NCBI GenBank assembly: GCA_050300015.1
Contig: JBNKWZ010000001.1
Location: 1 to 64,000 of the forward strand
Length of the DNA stretch: 64,000 bases
From: CAYZQH01 sp050300015
GTDB taxonomy: Bacteria; Pseudomonadota; Gammaproteobacteria; Pseudomonadales; Cellvibrionaceae
Direction: 5' to 3'
A model generated the notes under the pieces. That model did not search any database and was not told the DNA's origin. It saw only the letters and a program-made list of their open reading frames with translations. A program made the translations under genes and the position numbers. This document shows, one piece after another, positions 27,668 to 34,380 of this stretch (positions within the stretch are counted from its first letter, which is position 1; each line of letters starts with the position of its first letter).

Positions 27668-27853
27668 TTAGCCCCGCGCTCGCCCCTCATAGCCTCTAAA
27701 GCCTATGGTCAACAGCATAAGGCTAATAGTCCCGAGCAAGACAACAGGTATAAACCTCAACCGCAACACCGCCTGCGCCGCCAAAGTAATCACTAGACGC
27801 GTAGCGGCCAAATCAATAAACGGTAATGTCTGTTCTTGAAATAGTCTAATCAT
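27668..27853 (-). pseudogene. 5' fragment of a second CPBP protease gene
   Basis: The first 61 codons closely match the start of the CPBP gene at 23925-24668 (MIRLFQEQ...AATxxxIxLAxQAxLRL...VVLLG), and then homology ends at a stop before any catalytic motif. The upstream sequence out to about 27935 also matches the upstream region of the intact gene, so promoter and 5' end were copied together. It is a truncated duplicate. Confidence 0.75.
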
Positions 27854-28325
27854 TTGCCTGCATAGGTTTGGATGTGTGATGACTGGCCTGGCCAATCCAA
27901 AGTCGCAAGCAAATGTGTTGCGAGTCACATAATTTTTGGTTTGGTTGTTTTTTTGATTTCTGATGTGAGTGGTGATTTTGTCACGAATAGCCGTGATATA
28001 AACAATGTTTCCTCTTCAGGACGAAACATTGTTTTTAATACTTTTCGTCGAATTGGCTCGCAGCGTGAAACACTTAATGCAAATGCCGCATGGTAAGCAA
28101 ATTCCTGAACTCGCTATTAAGGTGAAGCATTGTTTATATACACGTTTACGTTCAGGCGCGAGATTCACCCGACCATAAAACGCTTGGTGGCAAACCCATG
28201 CCAGAAAACTTATCCATTCTATCCCAAGAAGAAAGCATCTCTGTGTAAAATACTATGAATTAACAATCAACAAGCATCTAGGGACGCTCAACCCTCCCAA
28301 ACACAAAAGGCTCTGCCAGCAATTT
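27854..28325. other. Duplicate promoter, strong hairpin and degenerate repeat remnant
   Basis: 27854-27935 is the copied upstream region of the CPBP gene. At 28000-28036 AAACAATGTTTC and GAAACATTGTTT make a 12-bp hairpin followed by T residues, terminator-like on the plus strand. 28040-28135 is a decayed right end of the dispersed repeat (TCGTCGAATTGGC, then a weak AAGGTGAAGC end). No gene is seen. Confidence 0.55.
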
Positions 28326-29549
28326 ATGCCTCCATTCCAAATTACCCACCCAAAAGACCTTTCTCGCTTGCGCCGTATTACCTTAGGGGCCCAAGGGCTG
28401 CTGCAAGCCAAGCCCTATGGCTTGGGGTTGGAAGGCGTGCATAAGGCCATCAACCACATTGGCTATGTACAAATTGACACAATCTCGGTGGTGGAGCGGG
28501 CCCATCACCATGTGTTGTATTCCCGCGTACCCAACTTTAAGCCTGCGATGATCCACCAAATGCTACTGGCGCGCGATATTTTTGAATACTGGACCCACGC
28601 GGCGGCTTTTATTCCCATGGACGATTACCGTTTTTCATTACCTTACAAGCACGCGATTCGAGGTGGGCAAACCCATTGGTATAAAACGCCAGACAGAAAA
28701 TTGATGAAAAAGCTGCTGGCGCGTATACGTTCAGAAGGGCCATTGCGCTCGCGTGATTTAGAAGCCAACGTCAAAAAACGCAGTGGGTGGTGGGATTTAA
28801 AACCCGCCAAAAAGGCGCTTGAAAAATTGTATATGGAAGGCGATTTAATGGTGAGTGACCGTGAGGGCTTTCAAAAAACCTATGACTTGACCGAGCGAGT
28901 ATTGCCGCCACATGTTAATACAAAAGTGCCAAGCATAAATGAATTTGCTGAACATATTGTTGAGCAGCAGTTACGCTGCCATGGCTTGGTAACCCTTAAG
29001 GGGTTGACCTACCAGCGTCGTAATTCAGGGTTACGTAAAGCGGTAAAGCACTTGATTAGTGACTACCTAACAGAAGGCATATTAGAGTCAATACAACTAA
29101 ATAATGGCGAGGTGTTTTATATCCATGCCGGTAGCCTTGAAAACCCGCTACCAAAACTCAGTGGTCGGCTATTAATACTGTCACCGTTTGACAACGCGGT
29201 GATTCAACGTGAACGCCTAACAGCCTTGTTTCAATACGACTACCAAATAGAATGCTATGTACCGGAGGCTAAACGCCAGTACGGCTATTTTAGCCTGCCG
29301 TTATTATACCGGGATACCTTTATCGGCCGCATGGATTGCAAAGCCCACCGCAAAACCCGTGAGTTGGAAATTAAGTTTCTTCATTTTGAGAAACACAATT
29401 TTGATGAAGATAAGACTATCGATGCATTTGCAAAAGCTCTAAAGCCTTTCCTAAGATTCCAACAATGCGACACAATAACTTTATCCAAAGTCCACCCAAA
29501 ATATCTAACTAAACCCCTACAATCCGCCCTTAAAACGTTTAGTTCCTGA
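28326..29549 (+). CDS. YcaQ/AlkX-type winged-helix DNA glycosylase (HTH_42)
   Basis: 407 residues of the AlkZ-like/YcaQ superfamily, built from tandem winged helices. The catalytic strip is GYVQIDTISVVERAHHHVLYSRV (residues about 48-70, read from the sequence in two halves); QID gives the Q-hydrophobic-D motif of the YcaQ branch, which unhooks interstrand crosslinks and alkylated bases. The mid-protein wHTH (LRSRDLEANVKKRSGWWDLKPAKKALE) and C-terminal beta domain are present, and the length is that of E. coli YcaQ. It is monocistronic, followed by repeat R10. Confidence 0.88.
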   Translation: MPPFQITHPKDLSRLRRITLGAQGLLQAKPYGLGLEGVHKAINHIGYVQIDTISVVERAHHHVLYSRVPNFKPAMIHQMLLARDIFEYWTHAAAFIPMDDYRFSLPYKHAIRGGQTHWYKTPDRKLMKKLLARIRSEGPLRSRDLEANVKKRSGWWDLKPAKKALEKLYMEGDLMVSDREGFQKTYDLTERVLPPHVNTKVPSINEFAEHIVEQQLRCHGLVTLKGLTYQRRNSGLRKAVKHLISDYLTEGILESIQLNNGEVFYIHAGSLENPLPKLSGRLLILSPFDNAVIQRERLTALFQYDYQIECYVPEAKRQYGYFSLPLLYRDTFIGRMDCKAHRKTRELEIKFLHFEKHNFDEDKTIDAFAKALKPFLRFQQCDTITLSKVHPKYLTKPLQSALKTFSS

Positions 29550-29557
29550 TCTACAAT

Positions 29558-29945
29558 CTCCCGTCATCTCGCCGACTGGAGCATTATTTTTAAGGGGAAA
29601 GTGCGCAGGAAGCGTACTTTAGGCGCGCACGTACAGGAGGTGCCTTCGCGCCGATCCTTGAAAATAACGTAGGAAGAAGGGCAGCCGAAGACCGAGGTGC
29701 AGGGTGCCCTGAGGATTGTTAAGGAGTTTGGGCAAGCAAACTCCTTACCTCGTCCTCAAGGCGAAACATTATTTTGGAGTGTATTGAATTGCGCTTAATA
29801 AGTATTCTACGCAGTTGCAGGGCGCCATTGGCGTAAATGAATTTACTAATGCCAATGAGCGCATGGATGCGCAGGAATCGGTCGGATCGTTAAGGGGGTG
29901 CGAGCAACCCCCTTGGCTCGCCCCAAGGTGAAACGGTTTATTTTC
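29558..29945 (+). repeat. Dispersed hairpin repeat R10, composite copy
   Basis: It begins with CCCGTCATCTCGCCGACTGG just past the ycaQ stop. It has a decayed GTGCGCAGGAAGCGTAC hairpin, the AAGGAGTTT / AAACTCCTT hairpin at 29726-29750, and a second module with GCGCATGGATGCGC and a closing AAGGGGGT / ACCCCCTT hairpin. Confidence 0.8.
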
Positions 29946-30157
29946 GAGGAATTTAGCCGTCCGCAGGGCCCAATCTCAAAACCTCACTCCGTATATTTCC
30001 TCACAAAAACAATATCTTACACCCGTTTTTACACTTTTTAACAATTGAGCATCATTGGCTTGGCGTAACATCGTTGAAGGGGGCAGGTCTGCTTGGCGTT
30101 CTAAGGCCCCGAGAGGCAGTCATAATGCTGCGTATGAAGTTTAGGCTAGGAGTTAAA

Positions 30158-32107
30158 ATGTACGTGAATCAAGCAATTATAAGAATCTGGTCCATTAGCG
30201 TTGTGGCGGTGTTAATGTCGAGTTGCGGTGGCTCTTACGATTTGAAGTCGGCTACCGATTTATGTGATGCGATCAGTCAGCCCAACGCCAATTTTGTGAG
30301 CTACAAGCAAAAATTGAATGGCAGTAGCCGTTACGCACATGAATGGGCGCAGTTTAATTCGCAAGCTCGCTTTTATTTCAATGATTCGGAAGACGCCGGC
30401 ACTTACGAGTGTTTAAACCAGAATACCGTGCTATTTACGAATTCAGAAACGGGCACAACGGAAGAGCTAACCTTTGCAGAAAATTTTGAGTCCTTTATTG
30501 TTGTTCGAGAAGGCGACGCAGACCCTACAAAATATATTCGCGCGCTACCAGAGGTAGGCGTAGATTTGTGCGCGATAGTAGAGAATGGCTATTACGTTGA
30601 GGACGACGTCGCCGACTTTACTAATGAAGACTTTAAATTCTTGAATTTTGGTGATGATGAAACCGTGGCATATCGATTGTATGGTACCTCAGACCAGAAC
30701 GGCACCTACGATTGCAGTGGCAACGAGTTACATATTCACAATGCTAAGGGGGGTTCCATAAGAGTTGGTACAATCCATTTGCGCGAACAAGGGTCAGGGT
30801 TATACCTATTAACCGCCAACCAATCACGCATTAATTTAATCGAAGCCGATCCAAAAGTACTAGCGCCCGTTTGTGAGGCCTTAGAAGGTACAACATTTTA
30901 CTCGCAGGACCTAGTCGGTAACGACGGCTTGGCAGAGCATTTACCTGTGATGTTTGAAAATGAGCGCATAACATTTACGGAAGGGGACGCGGTATTCCAA
31001 AGTGCGTATGCGTGTAAAAACGGTGTAGTGACTTTGAATCGAGGGCCAAGTGGCATGCCTGCCACATTGGAATTTGAAGAAGACATAAGCCAATTTATTG
31101 AACGTAACGAAAACGATGAAGTGATGGCGGTTTACCGTAAAGCGCCTTCGAAGCCCAATACCGACTGTGACAGTGTTGCGGGAGCAACTTATTCGGAGGT
31201 GATTCCTATCACGCAGTTTATGGAGCAAAAGGAAGCATCAAACGTGGCGGTGGCAACGAGCCCAATGCACTTTACCTTTGTAGATGATGACAATGTCGAT
31301 TTTGATTTGGGTCATGGCTTTGTTTACAACGGTACGTACGACTGTGCGCTTGAAACTCTGCATGTACATTATGAATCCTCAGGAGAGTTGGCTGCCGAAT
31401 TACATCTGAGTAATGATAAAACTTCAATCGATGTCACCGTGGTGGGGGGGAATGCCGTTACAACATTGCACAAAGAAGATCCCGATACTTGTTACCAATA
31501 TGATGGCTTAACTTATTTGGCTTCCCATTTGACGGATGATTTTGGCGTGTTGCGGCACCCTTGGGTCGAATTTTATGACGGAAAGGTTGAGTTTGTTCAG
31601 GAAGGTCTCTCTGCCCCCGAGCCTTATAAATGTAACTTAGAAACCCCGTTGGAAATTTCTATCGGCGAGACGGGTGGTTACGCAATGTTCTCGGCTGATT
31701 TCAACCAGATAGAAGTCGTACGGTTCCCCAGTAATCCGGTAACAGAAACCTACTATCGTGCGTCTGATGAATTTAAAGCGGATTGCGAGTTGGTTGATGG
31801 AAAGTACTATTCTGCAACTTCAGCTAATCTAGCGCAGGCTGAAAACTCAGCAGAAGGCTCAAATAATTTAATGGCAGATCCAGCACCGCCGCCGTATATC
31901 TATTTCACCACATCGGATGTTGGGGCCAGGGCAGAATTCTTTTTAAGCAACATTAGCGGCAGCGGCCATTATGACTGCGAGCTGGATAAACTTCATATAC
32001 ATACCAATGGTCAGGGTGCGGAGGTTATGGATGTAGAGGTAAATGAAGACGGCTCGATCATTGAGGTGAATATGGATTCTGAAACCTTGAGTTTCTACAC
32101 TCTGTAA
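30158..32107 (+). CDS. Large lipoprotein made of six degenerate two-cysteine repeats
   Basis: 649 residues from ATG 30158, chosen because TAGGAGT precedes it and the signal peptide with lipobox (LMSSC) then starts at once. The rest is six imperfect units of about 100 residues. Each begins with a DLC, PVC, DCD, DTC or DCE-type Cys, carries a strand-rich middle (FxxDxxxVxF), then a TYDC, HYDC or YKC Cys and a strand pair such as LHIHNAKGG or LHVHYESSG. The two Cys per unit probably form a disulfide. I do not know the family; a surface binding or decoy lipoprotein is plausible. It stands alone between R10 and a MITE-like copy. Confidence 0.7.
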   Translation: MYVNQAIIRIWSISVVAVLMSSCGGSYDLKSATDLCDAISQPNANFVSYKQKLNGSSRYAHEWAQFNSQARFYFNDSEDAGTYECLNQNTVLFTNSETGTTEELTFAENFESFIVVREGDADPTKYIRALPEVGVDLCAIVENGYYVEDDVADFTNEDFKFLNFGDDETVAYRLYGTSDQNGTYDCSGNELHIHNAKGGSIRVGTIHLREQGSGLYLLTANQSRINLIEADPKVLAPVCEALEGTTFYSQDLVGNDGLAEHLPVMFENERITFTEGDAVFQSAYACKNGVVTLNRGPSGMPATLEFEEDISQFIERNENDEVMAVYRKAPSKPNTDCDSVAGATYSEVIPITQFMEQKEASNVAVATSPMHFTFVDDDNVDFDLGHGFVYNGTYDCALETLHVHYESSGELAAELHLSNDKTSIDVTVVGGNAVTTLHKEDPDTCYQYDGLTYLASHLTDDFGVLRHPWVEFYDGKVEFVQEGLSAPEPYKCNLETPLEISIGETGGYAMFSADFNQIEVVRFPSNPVTETYYRASDEFKADCELVDGKYYSATSANLAQAENSAEGSNNLMADPAPPPYIYFTTSDVGARAEFFLSNISGSGHYDCELDKLHIHTNGQGAEVMDVEVNEDGSIIEVNMDSETLSFYTL

Positions 32108-32249
32108 ATCTATTGAACTGCGCGCCCTGAAAATACTAACCAAAATGTATGAATTTCCTTGTATTTTAAGGGCTTGCATTGGCCATTTCGGACAATGGCG
32201 GCACGTCCTTGTGCCGCATTAACCCGACATAAAAGATTGCTGGGTTAAT
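32104..32249 (-). repeat. MITE-like element, copy B (one terminal repeat lost)
   Basis: It is homologous over its length to the element at 2267-2435, in opposite orientation. It shares ATTAACCCAGCAAT (here at 32236-32249), the CCCTTAAAATACAAGGAAAT block, and the hairpin GCGGCAC-AAGGAC-GTGCCGC at 32198-32217, where stem bases differ from copy A but pairing and loop are kept. The end next to the lipoprotein gene lacks the inverted repeat. Confidence 0.65.
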
Positions 32250-32532
32250 AATAACCTCTTGGTTAATCCGCAATGGCAGAAGCTATTGCGGATTAATTGA
32301 CGGTTGCCCAGATCTTGAACTCGTTTTAGGCGCGTGGGCCATCGCGCTCTGTACGGCACAATGACCATGCCCAGTTACAAATCGCCCCCTTTCATACGGT
32401 TACTTTCCCTGTATTCTTCTGAATACGCAGTTTGACTACCACGATATCAATAGTGCGATTAATCACCATTTAAAATAAACTGCCACTGTACAATCTGTGT
32501 TCTGCTGGGCATCACGCAAAAAGGACGGCCAA

Positions 32533-33264
32533 ATGAAAACAAAAGTCAGTGCAGGGTTGATTTTGGCGGCCGGGCTATGTGCCTGCCAGACGGTACCGGT
32601 GAAAGAGGGCACGGCGGCCCGCGAGCTCCTATCAGAGACGCATTCAAAGACTATGTTCGAAGCCGTGCCATCGGTGGCTAAGGCCTCTAAATGGTTTAAC
32701 CCTGATGCCTTTGGGCAGACCGGAGAATTGGGTAAAACACCTGACGACTTGCGGTTTGAATTGACCTTACAGGATGCCGACGGCAGCGCCTTGCATTTAA
32801 CCAGCTGTATGGATGTGGCCGTGGTGAAGGACCGCGTAGTAGTCCAAACGCACTTTAGTCGATGGCAGCGCTTGCAGGCCAATTGCGAGGCGGCCAACCG
32901 CTTCTTCCGCGCACCCCAATCCGCACTTGATTATTGGCCAGAGTCCCTCTCCTTTGAATTGCTTAAAACCTTTCCTGCCACCCTCGTACCGGGTGCGAAT
33001 ACAGATGCCCCAATCACTGAACTTGGCCAGCGTACCGATATTCAGCCGGTTGCAGGTAAAACCCATGGTTTAAAAGTGCTGCTGGGGCAGTTGGAGGTGA
33101 TCTATGTGGTATTGGCGAAGGGAGATTTTAACCAGGATGGGTATCAGGATTGGTTTGTACGGTTGGATTGGAAAGTGGCCAATTCTGCGGTTGAGGGTGT
33201 GGATTGGATAGTTTTAACTAGGCGCAATACCGATCAGTTGCCCTTTGTGTTGTGGCGTAAATAA
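32533..33264 (+). CDS. Hypothetical lipoprotein
   Basis: 243 residues from ATG 32533 (AAAAAGGACGG upstream). A signal peptide and lipobox (LCACQ, Cys18) make it a lipoprotein; the +2 residue is Gln, so outer-membrane sorting is expected. The C-terminal part (LAKGDFNQDGYQDWFVRLDW) has an FG-GAP/dockerin-like Asp-rich loop (DFNQDGYQD) that could bind calcium. I do not recognise a named family. It is monocistronic. Confidence 0.7.
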   Translation: MKTKVSAGLILAAGLCACQTVPVKEGTAARELLSETHSKTMFEAVPSVAKASKWFNPDAFGQTGELGKTPDDLRFELTLQDADGSALHLTSCMDVAVVKDRVVVQTHFSRWQRLQANCEAANRFFRAPQSALDYWPESLSFELLKTFPATLVPGANTDAPITELGQRTDIQPVAGKTHGLKVLLGQLEVIYVVLAKGDFNQDGYQDWFVRLDWKVANSAVEGVDWIVLTRRNTDQLPFVLWRK

Positions 33265-33351
33265 TCTAAAGATAGGGGAGGCGCTGACTACTTGAAGTAG
33301 TCGTTTATTTTGCCATTGTAATGACTACAGTTATATGACTATAGGCAAAAG

Positions 33352-33583
33352 ATGCAAGAGTAGGTTTCAAAGTCTCAGTTCAAGGCCAAAGCGCTGGAGC
33401 CTTTTCGGAAGGTTGAATCTAGCGGAGATGGCGTGATTGTTACCGACCACGGTATACCAACCATTGAGGTGCGTCAGTATGGTAAAACGGATCGCAGCCC
33501 TTTGAGGTCTCAAAGGCAGTGTGACCGGATACTCTGAGCCTACCTAGCCTGTGGGTGAAGGTGACTGGGAGGCGCTGGGATGA
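33352..33583 (+). pseudogene. Broken Phd/YefM-family antitoxin gene
   Basis: ATG 33352 is followed by CAA GAG and then TAG at 33361. The frame after the stop reads VSKSQFKAKALEPFRKVE and DGVIVTDHGIPTIEV, an unmistakable Phd/YefM DNA-binding domain. Near 33500 the homology jumps by +1 into GLKGSVTGYSEPT, meets a second in-frame TAG at 33545-33547, and ends PVGEGDWEALG at a TGA that overlaps the toxin ATG (ATGA). So it has two nonsense codons and one frameshift. Without them it would be an intact antitoxin of about 76 residues coupled to the toxin. Confidence 0.8.
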
Positions 33584-33975
33584 TCGTGCTGGATACGCAT
33601 ACGCTTATCTGGTGGGTCAGCGGTGCTAAGCAATTGTCAGCGAAGGCAAAAAAAGCCATTGAGTCTGAACTTCCGGGCGGTGAAGTCTTCGTCTCTGCCA
33701 TCAGTGCTTGGGAGGTTGCCATGCAGGTAGCCAAAGGCCGGCTGGCGCTGACAATGGATATTGACGATTGGCTAGAGGCCGTCGCCGCCATTGAGGGCGT
33801 ATCCTTTGTTCCAGTCAATACTGGCTTGGCTGTGCAGCCGGTACGTCTACCAGGTGAATTCCATCCCGATCCGGCAGACCGAATCATCGTAGCTCTGGCT
33901 CGGCACTATTCGGCACCACTCGTAACCACTGACACCAAGATTCGTGGGTATAAGCATGTCAAAACGATTTGGTGA
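33580..33975 (+). CDS. vapC: VapC-type PIN-domain toxin, intact
   Basis: 131 residues with a complete PIN nuclease active site: Asp5 (VLDTH), Glu45 (AWEVA), Asp100 (DPADRIIVA) and Asp118 (TTDTKI). PIN toxins cleave specific RNAs, often initiator tRNA or rRNA. The start ATG overlaps the stop of the degenerate Phd-like antitoxin frame. With its cognate antitoxin broken, the toxin must be silent, too poorly translated to harm, non-toxic, or neutralised by another antitoxin. I see no damage in the toxin frame itself. Confidence 0.85.
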   Translation: MIVLDTHTLIWWVSGAKQLSAKAKKAIESELPGGEVFVSAISAWEVAMQVAKGRLALTMDIDDWLEAVAAIEGVSFVPVNTGLAVQPVRLPGEFHPDPADRIIVALARHYSAPLVTTDTKIRGYKHVKTIW

Positions 33976-33984
33976 TCAGTTTGG

Positions 33985-34075
33985 GCGGCGCTAAGTTGTT
34001 AACTTGTCAGTGTCCCCTGTTTGCTGCGTCCCGCTCGGCGAGGTGACGGAGGTGACGGGATTGCGAAGAGCAAAA
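33985..34075 (-). repeat. Dispersed hairpin repeat R11, short remnant
   Basis: Only the left-end parts are kept: the GTTAACTTGTCAGTGTCCCC segment and TCGGCGAGGTGACGG with GGAGGTGACGG duplicated behind it (both as read on the plus strand). No hairpin body remains. Confidence 0.7.
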
Positions 34076-34329
34076 TCCCTTAGATAAAACCTAAGCCCCA
34101 ATAAAGGATACATTGCGCTCGCAAAAAAATGATCGTACGAGTGCTCTATCTGATTTGATTCACAGAAAAAATAGGACAGGCACCCTCGAAATCAAGTGCA
34201 CGAAGTTGGAGTGCGCGCCACTGTTCAGGTGAAAACTCCTTAATACTTCGTAAGGTGAGTTTCCCAAAACAAAATTTCGATGGCTATAGAGGATCATGGC
34301 ATTGGTTGGATTAGCATGTTATTCCTTGA
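34076..34329. other. Spacer without recognisable gene
   Basis: About 250 AT-rich bases between the repeat remnant and the terminator of the next minus-strand gene. Nothing recognised. Confidence 0.4.
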
Positions 34330-34371
34330 GCAAAATATAAAATGGCAGCTCGATATAAACCGAGCTGCCAT
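34330..34371 (-). terminator. Rho-independent terminator of the Ig-like lipoprotein gene
   Basis: ATGGCAGCTCG (34342-34352) and CGAGCTGCCAT (34361-34371) pair perfectly over 11 bp. On the minus strand a TTTTATATTTT tract follows. It lies just after the stop at 34381. Confidence 0.9.
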
Positions 34372-34380
34372 CGATACACG

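Noticed and set aside
7205..34075. Chromosomal integron (attC array) as explanation for repeat-gene-repeat layout
   Set aside because: The repeats are longer (230-700 bases), occur in both orientations, and lack the GTTRRRY and RYYYAAC core sites. No integrase gene is in the window.
7205..34075. CRISPR array
   Set aside because: No short identical direct repeats with regular unique spacers were found, and no cas genes. The repeat copies are dispersed over kilobases.
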